64,000 nucleotides of DNA from the NCBI GenBank assembly GCA_904066235.2, contig CAJFCV020000006.1, forward strand, positions 4,216,001 through 4,280,000, in the 5' to 3' direction. The stretch is from Bursaphelenchus xylophilus (Eukaryota; Nematoda; Chromadorea; Rhabditida; Aphelenchoididae). A program made the translations under genes and the position numbers. A model generated the notes under the pieces. The model saw only the letters and a program-made list of their open reading frames with translations, did not search any database and was not told where the DNA came from. Positions 50,799-60,570 of the stretch are shown here, one piece after another; the first letter of the stretch is position 1, and every line of letters starts with the position of its first letter.

Positions 50799-53401
50799 TT
50801 AGTAATAACTGATCCGATGTGGTCCATTTGGAATGTTTTTCTTGTCGACAGAGTTCTTCAATGTGTTCGCAAACACTTGAATTTTCCTTGAGAGATCGTT
50901 GTCTTCAAATTCGTTGAGGTTTAAAGCAAAATCGTTGTTAATCCACTGGATTTTCAGACCCGATTTGGAGTAAAGAATCTCGATTTGCTTGGAGTAAAGT
51001 CCGTCTTCGTGTTGAAATCGGAGGAAGTCTTTCTTGGATTGGATGAGCCAAAATTCAACAGTAAAGTTGATATCGAATTTGGAGTTGAAAGTGAGTTCGG
51101 AGTAGTCCTTGAATTTTCTTGCGTATTTTAAGAGTTGAGTGTAGTCGAAGTCACGGAGGTGGGATGGGGCCTAAAAAATATAGCTGAAGAAAAGTGCAAG
51201 TGTCCGAATGGGATGTTATGGGAAAAACTTTGGAAATGCATGAGATATGCCGGCGGTTTTAAAGAAAATTGGCTCATAAGGGAACGGTGCCAAGTGTGAC
51301 GCTCAAATTTTCTTCAAGTTTTGCACACCCTCCGGACATAGGCCAAGTATCAACTCTTAAAATTTTAGCTCCCGCTCTATCGAGCGCCGAGATATTCAAC
51401 GGTCTTTTCCGACAAGAGAGTAAGCAAAACTCCGAGAGCGGTCAGACCGAAAAGCATGTTTTGGTCATACCTTTGCCAGCTTCGTGCAGAAAAAAAATTG
51501 ATTTTTTTTTGGAAACAGTATAAATAAGCTCAAAGCTTTTCATGCCAAAATTCATAAAAAAAACTGTCATAATTTGCCAAGTTCCGGCCTCCAAATCTCG
51601 TTCGTTTTTGTAAATTTCGAGCCAAGGAGTCAGTCTTGCATAATATCTTTGAAAAAATCATTTTAAATTTGAGCCAAGTCTCATCAAAATCTGAGCGTCG
51701 CACTTCTAGCACCATGACTACAAGCCTCAATTGAACTTACAATTTGTTTGTCGCTGAAGACGATTTTCTCTACATCCTCTCCATGCTTCTCAAACGTCGA
51801 CAAAACCGCTGCCGTCTTCTCCAGCGAATCCGATTCCCATCCGAATTTGAGCTCTTTGATATTCGAATTCAGTTTGAAGTCTCGGCTAAAATAAGATGCA
51901 AAATTTAACGCAAAAAGTCTTCTTTACAAAATTTGAATGACTAATTTTCTCGCATTTTTACTTACCGCAGTTGATTGAAAGTGATGTACGAATGAGCTTC
52001 AAGATCAAATCGGCGGATGTTTTGGGCGAGCAAGGCTTCGACTGGACGAACCTCATCAACTTCCCGAGTCCTCTCGAGCAAAGAAAATTGAGTTGCAGAG
52101 TCGTTGAGAGACTCGCTCTTTGGCGGTCGGAGCCCGTATATTTTACCGTCTAGAAAGAGCACAAAGAATTGTTTTTAAATATCAACTTTAGTAGCAGCAC
52201 TTGATGAACTTACTGATTCGAAAGACTGGAGATCCGCAGTATTGCAACGAAACGGGTGGAAATTTGGAATGCTTCAAGATGGCTTGATTGCAGCGAAGTT
52301 TTTTCAGCGATTTCGCAGAATTGGTAATGAGTTGAGTGGCGTTGTTTAAGACGGATTTCAGCTCTGGATTTGTGGGATGGACTGGGGCTATGCAAAGCTG
52401 TTCTAGCTCTGAAAAGATAGAAGTAAAATACGTGAAAAAATGTGTCATAAAAAGGCTTACTAAAATTTGATATGCTACATAAAGCAATGTCAAAACAGAA
52501 CAATGAATTTGTCATGGCTATCTGTCAAGTTACAAAAATGATAGCTTGTGCTTTGTAGACATGGCCAAGATAGATATCTTCCAAGATCTTTCAAGAAATG
52601 GTCGCCATTTTTTTGGAGTCAAAAAAACTTTTGTAGTAGGGTCCTTTTGCCCCGAAAATCATTGTTTTTTTCGGTTGGAAATGAAAGATGTCTATTTTTT
52701 TAATGATGATCTTTCTTGCTCCAAGATGTCCTTACCAGTAAATTCGGCAGTATAGATGGTCCATTCTGGGAAAGACGACATATGAAAGACTTGCAAGGCT
52801 TGAGGTTTCCATTTGAGCAGACCGGCAGCTCGGAGCCGCTTTAATTCTGGGAATTGGCAGTAAATCCGGTGAAGCTTGTTTTCCAGGATCAATGAGGACG
52901 ATTTCTCTATAATTCAGTTGATTGTGATTTTAAAATGTAGTATAAAAACTTTCTGCGTATCTTAACAACTTCTTTGGAAAATTTTAAAAATTGCCCTATG
53001 CTTATACAGTTATTTTTATTTGCAATGGCTCGCTGTACGGTCTTATCAAACAAATTCTTACGTTGACCTACCATTATCTCCCGTTACGATGACTTGGAAA
53101 TTACTTTTACACAGGTAAACATTAATAAGACGTTGAAATTTTTTGTTGACCAGCTGAAATGATAGATTAAGCAAAGTTTCATCTTCAAGTCCTGAAATTT
53201 ACATTTTTTGTCGGTGATCTCACTTACAGCCAATTTTGCGACGTTTTTTGAATCAAATTGCTTTGCATAAATCTCGTTTAACGGCTCTTCAAAGCATCTA
53301 TATTTAATAGAAGGAGCGTTGGAAGTTGAGTCGAATTCGGACCATAACTGATGCTCTACTAGGATACGTCGACTCTCCGGGAAAAGAGTCGGCTTGGACA
53401 T
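50799..53401 (-). CDS. F-box-type protein (440 aa, 7 exons)
   Basis: Exons: 53228-53401, 53072-53153, 52736-52906, 52214-52408, 51966-52149, 51741-51885, 50799-51170; every junction is GT-AG and frame-consistent (441 codons with stop). Residues about 39-68 (EPLNEIYAKQFDSKNV, AKLALVNKKFQRLI) fit a nematode F-box, the SCF adaptor motif that binds Skp1. The rest is a substrate-side region of unknown fold with alternating hydrophobic residues (for example NIKELKFGW, VEKIVFSDKQI), reminiscent of the repeat-like C-termini of nematode F-box proteins, but no named domain can be assigned. The start follows TTTTCAG by 17 nt, a probable trans-splice site. A nearer acceptor at 53192 would break the frame, so the one at 53154 was chosen. 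The last exon has no ATG but is open for 124 codons. Role inferred: substrate receptor for ubiquitin ligation. Moderately sure of the gene, less of the function. Confidence 0.75.
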
Positions 53402-54036
53402 CAGAAATGGGGAAATGGCTGAAAAGAAGATTGGATTAATTACTGAGTTCATGGTGATTGAAAATTAGATATCTTCGATTAATAATTAACGGCAAAAGAC
53501 GTTCTAAAATGTAATCTCTGTTGTTCATTTCTGTGGCATTGAAGGTGTTTATGCAACGATCTATAAGTCGCGCCTATCAATTGCTGACTACAAATTTTAG
53601 CTCTTGTTTTGCGGGTAGGTACGCGACTAATCTTCAGCGGTCTTCGTAAACAAAACACTAGGCAAAATGGGGAGAGACGGTCAGATAAACGCTTTTTTGA
53701 GCATCTTGATGAAACTGGCACGAAGAAAAATTTGTAGAGCCACGTGGTTAGTCAAAATCTCAAAAAAAAAAATTATGTCTATCTTGGCCCAAAACTCTCG
53801 GTTACCTTTGAAATCGTAAGCAAAAATAAGCCATATGCCCTAAAGGAATTTACTTATTTTTATCTTAAATTTCATTTGAAATAAAATGTAAGTCAATAAA
53901 AATTAAATTCATTTCTATGATGGTAAAATACGACAAGAATTCCAAAAATTCCTTTGCAAAAGCATATCCCTAGGGAGGTGTGCAAAGGATATGCCCTATG
54001 ATACATATCCCTTGCATAAAATTTTGACTCCATCCC
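53402..54036. promoter_or_regulatory. upstream region of F-box gene
   Basis: AT-rich non-coding DNA. A trans-splice-like TTTTCAG (minus, 53419-53425) lies at its edge. A potential stem-loop (GCATATCC at 53962-53969, GGATATGC at 53987-53994) sits near the right end, with further ATATGCCCTA-like copies nearby. No gene is supported. Confidence 0.35.
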
Positions 54037-54042
54037 TATAAA
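54037..54042 (+). promoter_or_regulatory. candidate TATA box
   Basis: CCTATAAATCCC precedes an abruptly GC-rich stretch by about 20 bp, followed by a pyrimidine-rich CTCTCTTCCCACCC that could be a start site. Together with the strong splice donor at 54284 this suggests a plus-strand promoter. Confidence 0.3.
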
Positions 54043-54059
54043 TCCCGACCCCCGCCGTG

Positions 54060-54283
54060 AAGGTCTCCGCTCTCTTCCCACCCGCCTATTTTACGGAGCC
54101 GAATGACCCATACTCCCGCAATGAATGGAACGACGCGGGACGAGCCGGAACGACCAAAAATGCGGGGAAAAACGCGTGGAGAAACAACACGCGCAACGAT
54201 CAGCTGACTTTATACTCGAACTTTGGGGACTTTCACGAGCACCGAACGAGATATCAGCTGGTCAGAGGGCGAAGAACAATTAC
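54060..54283 (+). other. candidate 5' exon, GC-rich, ends in strong donor
   Basis: About 220 bp, clearly richer in G+C than the flanks, ending AATTAC|GTAAGTG, a near-perfect donor. Frames are open on the plus strand (for example ATG 54125), but the composition (many Arg, Asn, Thr) is not obviously protein-like, so it may be a 5'UTR exon. A downstream partner is not clear; the next plus-strand coding material is the exchanger exon 2.5 kb away. Confidence 0.3.
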
Positions 54284-56590
54284 GTAAGTGATTTGAGGGC
54301 AAAACAAAAAAAGGATTTTTGGAGTGTGGACACAGGGGAATGGGGAGAATTCGAGGGCTTGAGTTGGGATTTTACGGCGATTTGAAGTGTCGTTAACATG
54401 AAGTGATAATAGTGGACTAATAATTCAGTCGATAAAGAGCTTTTTAAGCACGACAAATACATCGACTTTAGCTATTTACAAGCACATTTTAGGACCTATT
54501 TTCAAAGCTAATTTCAGCTTTCTTCCTTTCCTGTAAAACCTCCAACTTTTTGCTCTAATCAAATACAAATTGAATATTCATTTCACTCCCGAAATTTATT
54601 GGGAGTAGCAGTATCAGACCCCCCAGAGAACCCACAAAGCACTGGAAACTAAAAAAGAAAATGGACGGCCATGTTTTTAAAAATAAATGTTCGCCTTTTC
54701 CCTCTTGCCCTTAGGGGGTTTCTCCCGTTTTTTTGGACCGAGTTTTCAAAAACAGCTAGAAAAATGAGAAGGAATTGGAAAAAAGTTGTTTTGACAATTT
54801 TGACGTATTAATTACAGTTTAAAGATTCAAAATAAACATTGGCACAGCTGTTACTAACTATTCAAAATGGTAAAAGGGAGAACACGAGGGGTTTTCCGGC
54901 TTAAAACATTCAATCTCCTTTCCTTTTTCTGTCTAAAACCTCGCCAAAAAAAGACTCCGCCTATTTGGTCGGGAAAGTGCAAGAAAAGTGCAAGACCATG
55001 AGGAATATGGGAGTTTCGAATCCGGTACGTTGAGCGGTAGTGCATAAAAAGTAGTAATACTGCCTTAGAAAGAAGAGGAAGGGAGGAAATGTGAAACATC
55101 GGGAAATTTTAAAGGATAACGGGGGAAATGGAAAGAGGAAGTTGTACAACATTGGAGTAGATAGTGCGATGAATTGGAAATGGTGGAAAATAGATTGCAG
55201 AATACAAAGGAACAAGAAGAATGATTGCAAAAGGAAGAAAAGGTTTGTAAAATACGTTGCTCCTTATTTCTTGCGACTAGTAAAGCACACAGACCTTATA
55301 ATCAAGTACCACATGAATGCTTGATGTTCTTGATTCTCCTGATTAGTTTACAGACTCATTCGACCATCCATAGCCGAGACATGGACTTATTCTAGAGGAT
55401 TTCTATCATTCAACAGGATGTATACTTACTAACATAATTACTGCTGTTCAAAAATCACCGTGGCAGATTTTAAATTCACATATAAAAATTTTATGGAAAA
55501 GGCCCTGAAAATAAAACAAAACTTGCAGCATGGCTATCAAATGGAAATATGATTTTTTAAGACTGCATTTGTACCCTAGACAGCAAGCAGCACTTAGATT
55601 TACGAAATTTCTGACCGTAGGACAGGCCTTTAGTAAAAGTCGATAAAGTTTGTATCCGAAAAGAGCCCTAGGCGAAGAGGGCACCTTGCGGAAAAAAATC
55701 TGTGGTGATTGGGGACCAAGACAACATTTTTAGAATACTTTGTTTGCTTTACCAAAAAAATGATTTACAAAAATCCACCTTGATTTTTTATCCACCGCAC
55801 CATATATTTTTCCCCCAAGGCGTCCTCCTTTCCCAGATGTCCTTTTGCCCTTTTCGTTCGGTTCGCTCTTTGGACCAAATCGCTGATAAGCCGAAGATGT
55901 TATATTGTTTTATTTCTGTTTAGTACATCCATACTTTTCACTGCTCTAAAAATATTTTTCTCTGAAAATTGATTGTCAATTTCTTTGTTTATCGGACACT
56001 AAACCAGCGTTATCTTTGCAACTATGTATACCTCGTATTGTCAGCTCTCTCTTCTCTCATATGATTTTCTCAATTTCTGTCCCTCGCGTGTCTGTTCTTT
56101 GCTCTGAGCTCAATTTCAATATGTCATGCCTAGCGTCGTTCACGTTTTCGTTCTTTACCCATCAGCTGACAGGGCGCGTGAAGAGCTGTCTGAATTTTCA
56201 GATTTAAAAGTGCTGCAGATTGGGAGTTAAAAAAAGAGTAGTTCTTTTACAATGCGCTTACCTAGACTGTTGTAGGTGAATTGGGTGAACACAAGAGATA
56301 AGTGGAAAATTGGACGAAATCATAAAAAGAGCGATTAACTATGCGTTTGGGAGTTCAAAAGGGCAGATTGGCTGGTGAAATGAAGGATTGGAGGGTAGTG
56401 TTATCCGAAGCAATAACGCTGAAAACGGCTTTAATGAGATTTAAAATTCTAACATTAAAAAACACCTCAAGAATAAACTCGCCGATTGAGTTATTATCAA
56501 AAATAATTCCACATTCAATTTTCTTGATAAATCCAATCAGAAAGATGCGATAAACATGCCTCATACAGGATAAACCAGCCGTTACAAATC
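54284..56590. other. 2.3-kb gene-poor AT-rich stretch
   Basis: No supported gene. Several frames of 60-90 codons exist (plus 55091-55324, plus 56341-56553) but they lack homology, splice signals or protein-like composition. If the exchanger exon to the right is part of a living gene, its missing N-terminal exons should be here; I found no segment resembling the first exchanger helices. Confidence 0.4.
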
Positions 56591-56669
56591 AAGTATTACT
56601 ACAATGTTTTTTTCGATGTAGGTATCGAAATAAGGATTATCGATGGTTAATTTCGAAAATGACATCATT
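56591..56669 (+). repeat. inverted repeat, left arm, around exchanger exon
   Basis: Contains AAGTATTA, TTTCGATGTAGGT (from 56611), AAGGATTATCGATGG and ATTTCGAAAATGACAT (to about 56665). The same blocks in the same order occur reverse-complemented at 57800-57875. The arms are diverged but colinear over about 75 bp. Confidence 0.7.
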
Positions 56670-56827
56670 TTTTATCGTTACTTTTTTCACCTGTAAAGTA
56701 CTAATGAACTTTTTTCACCATTATCTGCTTATAGGTTTTCGACAGTGCTGATTCCGAAAATCTTATTAATTTTTTCTGACTTGGAAAAAGCACCATTGAA
56801 GATCTCGTGTTAATAAAATTTTAAAAA

Positions 56828-57573
56828 TTGCTATTTTACGGTTCTTTTCAAACAAAATGGAACAAGAGGTTCGGCGAAGCGGTTCCCGACTCGGCCCTGC
56901 TCATCACTGTCGGCCTAATGCTGGGGATCATGTTGAAGTTGTCGCATGTCGACGAAACCGTCTATTTCCTCAATTCCAACGTGTTCTTCCTCTACCTGCT
57001 GCCTCCGATCATCTTCGACGCGGGCTATTTTATGCCCAACCGGCTGTTGTTCGAGAACTTTGGCTCGGTGATGATGTTCGCGGTGGTGGGGACCATCTGG
57101 AACACTGTCGCCATTGGCGGGACATTGTCATTGCTCTCCCAATACACCAATCTTTTCAATGTGAACGTCTCGTCCGTGGAGTCGTTCCTCTTTTCCTCGT
57201 TGATCAGCGCCGTGGATCCGGTGGCTGTGATCACCGTTTTCGAGGAGATCCATGTCAACGCCTTCCTGTTCATCAACGTCTTTGGCGAGGCCCTCTTCAA
57301 CGACGGGATCGCCGCGGTTCTCTTCCAAATCTTCAACAAAATGACGACGGTTGGCACCGCCAACCTCAATGCTCAACATTTTGCCGTGTTTGGCTCCTCA
57401 TTTTTTGCTGTCGCTCTTGGCGGAGCATTGATTGGCGTTATTTTTGCATTTGTCATCGCGCTGGCCACGAAATGCACTCAACGCGTGAGGGTGGTGGGCC
57501 CGGTATTCGTGTTTGTCATACCGTATATCTCGTATTTGGTGGCCGAGATGACGGGATTCTCGGCGATTTTGGC
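56828..57573 (+). CDS. Na+/H+ exchanger (NHE/NHX-like) internal exon, partial
   Basis: One exon of about 235-248 codons with strong similarity to animal plasma-membrane-type sodium/proton exchangers (CPA1). It covers roughly the second to eighth membrane helices: PDSALLITVGLMLG, VFFLYLLPPIIFDAGYFMPN, SLISAVDPVAVITVFEEIHV, and FGEALFNDGIAAVLFQIFNK. The catalytic ND (FGEALFND) and the DPVAV motif are intact and there is no stop or frameshift. The 3' edge is a good donor, TTTTGGC|GTAAGTT at 57574. The 5' edge has no clear acceptor; the true exon may begin near 56860, and the listed start is an open-frame limit, not an initiator. N-terminal helix and C-terminal half are absent from the window, with no matching exon before the opposite-strand gene at 58001. 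Third codon positions are rich in C and G, unlike neighbours. It is therefore probably a gene fragment enclosed by inverted repeats; a living gene with very long introns is the alternative. Confidence 0.7.
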
Positions 57574-58000
57574 GTAAGTTTTTTTTGGATTTTCATTTTT
57601 TTTTATTTTTTGGAACTTGGAAAAATTGAGATTAGAGCCTTATACGATGTATATGTAAAATTTTTATATTTATAAAAGCTTGCGGTTTACAGAAACAACC
57701 AAGACTTTTAGACCGAAAATTAGTAAAAATGTAAAATTTTTTTTTGCCAATTTTGGCATGAGAAGTTTCATGCCTATTTCTACTATAGAGAGTAATCACA
57801 AATGAATGTCATTTTCGAAATCAGCGTCATCGGTTATCCTAATTTTGACACCTACATCGAAGAAAAATAATACTTTTCATTTACCCCAATTGACGATGTT
57901 CCTAATTATAAGCTTTATTAAATAATAATAAATGTACACAGAGCATCTAGGTCAACTCTACTATTCAAAGGATTGGTTGCATCCAGATATATCACTGCGT
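57574..58000. other. non-coding spacer past exchanger exon
   Basis: AT-rich DNA with long T and A runs, holding the right inverted-repeat arm. No exchanger exon continues here on the plus strand. It runs up to the 3' end of the minus-strand FAR-like gene. Confidence 0.5.
57800..57875 (-). repeat. inverted repeat, right arm, around exchanger exon
   Basis: Reverse complement of the left arm at 56591-56669. Matching blocks are ATGTCATTTTCGAAAT (57806-57821), CATCGGTTATCCT, ACCTACATCGA (57850-57860) and TAATACTT (57868-57875). Confidence 0.7.
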
Positions 58001-59092
58001 TCATCCTTGAAGTTGGTTTTTGAATCGGAAATATGCGATGGAATGTTTTTCTGGGGCCTTGGACCATTCACGGAGTTGAGGGACTGAAGTGAGATTAGTT
58101 AAAAATTTTTAGATAAAAATAAGTCGGTGAAAATATGCGTATTTTACAATTCTTCAAATACTAACGAGAGCTTTGATGCTTTAGAAATTTGTAGTTTTAC
58201 CGCGTTTTTAATAGCCTCTTACCGTGATACATAGCGTTTGCGTAGTCAGGGAAGATCTGATCCGCCAATTTCTTCTCCTTCTCTCCAAGCACATCGTATT
58301 TTGCGAGGATTTTTCCAATGACATACAATTCATTTTGAATTTGCTCGTCTTCATCGGCAAATTGGGTGTTGTTATTCGTCTGGTGCAACATCTGAAATGA
58401 AATTATAAGCAAAAATTTTACTTCTATTTTTTGTAACTTTCCAATTTTATTTTTACAGCGATCTAAGACAGGGCGTATTTTACCCACCTCAACGATGAAT
58501 TCGACCAATTTTCGGTCGACTTTGTGCTCCAACAGCAAATCAGCGCTCAGTCTGACGGCCTTCTTGAACACGGCCGGATCTTGAGTGGCCTCAACGGCTT
58601 TTGGAGTCGGCTTCGCTTCGTCGGCCATTACGAGTTCGACCAGTAAATCCCTTTGTTTCTTGTCCAACCCATCAAAATACTTGTCGGTTCGGTTTTTGGC
58701 CAGTTCTAAAGTATTGATTTTTTAGCGTTTTTCGGCAAATTCGCAAAGATGCAATACAGTGACTTTATGAAAACCGGGGACAAATCTTGATTTGAGTTTT
58801 ATGAGGTATAGGCAAGGCTCTTAGCGTATTTCAACGCCCCTCACGATGCCGAAGTTGGAGAAAATCCGAACGCGGCCTGTTGAAAAGTCCCTAATAAATT
58901 ACAGCAACAAAAACCTTCCCAGAAAAATTGATATTCAAAAGAACATTAAGACGTTCTGACGTGTCAACTTTTCGTTTTGACGATATAAATTTCCTTACCT
59001 TCAAAATCCGGGACCAGAACATCGTACCGCGACTTCGCCGCCACGATGACAACACCAAGAACCAGTAGAATACCAGTCTTCAAAAGACTCAT
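58001..59092 (-). CDS. secreted FAR-like (fatty-acid/retinol-binding) protein (187 aa, 4 exons)
   Basis: Exons: 58999-59092, 58488-58705, 58223-58391, 58001-58083, all GT-AG and in frame. A signal peptide spans residues 1-21 (MSLLKTGILLVLGVVIVAAK). The mature part is all-helical in character. Order and spacing recall nematode FAR proteins: YFDGLDKKQRDLLVELV, then DPAVFKKAVRLSADLL, EFIVEM, and near the end ILAKYDVLGEKEKKLADQIF followed by FPDY. Length is also right for that family (about 180 aa). FAR proteins are nematode-specific carriers of fatty acids and retinol, often secreted. The third exon can be read through its donor (CACG|GTAAGAG) to a stop at 58197; I prefer the spliced form because donor and acceptor (ACTTCAG) are strong and the frame stays open for 26 codons. 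Similarity is from memory of family pattern, not an alignment. Confidence 0.65.
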
Positions 59093-60570
59093 TTTTTATG
59101 AGATTTTGACGCTGCTCCCAGGACTTGACGCCATTTAAATAGACGCTGTTACGACATCTGCGGAACCGGAACTTTGTCTGAAAGGTTTCGCTTTTGCGTG
59201 GAAATTTCTGGATCGCCGACGGTCGGAGACAAAGATCTTTATCGGGATTACTCTGCTTATCTTATTTTCGATGACTTTCGAAAGCGGTGAGATAAACGAA
59301 AGTGTGGGGGATTGCGCAACGAGCGAAATTGAACATTGGAAATTTTTTGGTATCTAGTAAATAACTACTCGCAGTCGTTTGTGTTTCTTATTTATCAAAC
59401 TGTCAATTGGCGGTTCATCAGTGTTATATCTAGAAGTTTATTGCGTTTGTCCCATTTGACTTTAAATTTATTATTCAACACGGTTGAAAAAGAACGAAAA
59501 TTGTGACTGTTTCTGCAGAGTTTTCAGCTCGCTGTGTAAGTCATCGAAGGCATGTTTTTTGTCATAAGAAGTGTTTGAGATACAACACACAACATGTTGG
59601 CGAAAAGTTAAGGTTCCACTCTCGGCGGATTGTTCAAATATCTAATCTCGCGCTTTGCAGAAGCCACCGAGAATTTTCAATCGAGATTTTGCAAAATTCA
59701 TTCACACTGTTGCCAACGAAAAGATAGAATTTTCCACCCTGTTTCTTGAGCGGTGTAAAACATTGTCAGTCTGTCGGGAAATTGCTGAACAAAATGTCGC
59801 TATTGTCATCATACATTCGCATTGCTGAAGTGAAAGCAACTCGAGCTTTTTGTGGCCCAAGTGATGATTTCCAATGCGACAGAGTGCTCATTACAGTTTC
59901 ATTTCCGCGACATTAGTTTTTTTTTGCCAAAATTCAACTTGTACGGTGCGGGGTTGTGAATTGTATTCATCGCCGTTTAAAAAGTTGCGACTAGGTTTAA
60001 CCCCCGGAAGGTGTGTTCAGTGAGAGATAAAGTGCAGGCTGAACAATGAGTGATCATTTTGCGTTCTCCTGCCACCTTGATCACATTTCCATTTTTGGTC
60101 CCATCCACCACTTTAAACATCCCGCAACATTCCCCCTTAAGGCAACGTTTACTTATACTTTAAACTGGACAAGACAAACAATCCGTTCCAAGTGTGACTG
60201 CAATATGATCCATCAAGTTTACTGCGTTCAGATTGCCTTAACAACTATAATTGACGCTGTTTTTATGAACATAATCGATCTTCCGTCAGATATTCTGCTT
60301 GATCAGGACTATTGTAAACCTAATTTTAAGTGCAACTACAAGACGGAAACAAGTGTATTGTCTGTTTTCGACTATCGTTTTTGCTGTTTTGCACTTGAAC
60401 GGACATGTCAGAGTGTATCTCCAAGAAGTCATTCTGGGAATGGGATTGATCAAGAATACAGTGTTCACAATACCTTTACGAAGAAAATATTACACCAAAA
60501 ATGTTCCGAAAGTCGCACCAATTGTTTATAAGGAAGCCGCTAGAGGAAATCACACCCCTTCGTTGCTGTG
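59093..60570. promoter_or_regulatory. divergent intergenic region between FAR-like and amidase genes
   Basis: A 1.48-kb shared upstream region. For the minus gene, TATTTAAA at about 59135-59143 is a TATA-like element, and AGATAAG on minus (59256-59262) plus AGATAA (59290-59295) are WGATAR motifs of the kind used by intestinal GATA factors in nematodes. Longer frames (plus 60046-60531; plus to 60571) are not backed by homology. A small ORF, ATG 60440 to TGA 60569-60571, overlaps the amidase ATG as TGATG. Confidence 0.4.
59256..59295. promoter_or_regulatory. paired GATA-factor-type motifs upstream of FAR-like gene
   Basis: AGATAAG (minus) at 59256-59262 and AGATAA (plus) at 59290-59295, about 165-200 bp upstream of the FAR-like start. 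In nematodes such sites often drive gut expression, which would suit a lipid carrier; this is inference from short motifs. Confidence 0.3.

Larger units (their letters stand above)
56591..57875. mobile_element. candidate non-autonomous element carrying a captured exon
   Basis: A 1.28-kb unit bounded by imperfect inverted repeats (56591-56669 and 57800-57875) enclosing a single Na+/H+ exchanger exon and pieces of flanking intron-like DNA. This layout resembles gene-fragment capture by terminal-inverted-repeat DNA transposons. No transposase is present and no clear target-site duplication was found, so the element status is inference. Two unrelated copies of a short repeat landing in opposite orientation would give the same picture. 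Confidence 0.35.

Noticed and set aside
51269..51523. 84-codon plus-strand ORF inside the longest F-box gene intron
   Set aside because: It lies in an intron defined by good splice sites and has no recognisable protein features.
53192..53227. 36-nt intron in the F-box gene using the acceptor at 53192
   Set aside because: It leaves the downstream exon in the wrong frame with early stops. The acceptor at 53154 gives a continuous F-box and matching phases.
55091..55324. 77-codon plus-strand ORF rich in Lys and Asn
   Set aside because: Composition reflects local A-rich DNA; no splice sites or homology were recognised.
56857..57675. 272-codon ORF in an alternative plus frame over the exchanger exon
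   Set aside because: It is a shadow of the exchanger frame in GC-rich codons, with Arg/His-rich nonsense composition.
60046..60531. 161-codon plus-strand ORF upstream of the amidase
   Set aside because: It starts with a real ATG but shows no recognisable domain, overlaps another open frame in the same strand and lies in a likely promoter region. Kept only as a possibility in the intergenic entry.
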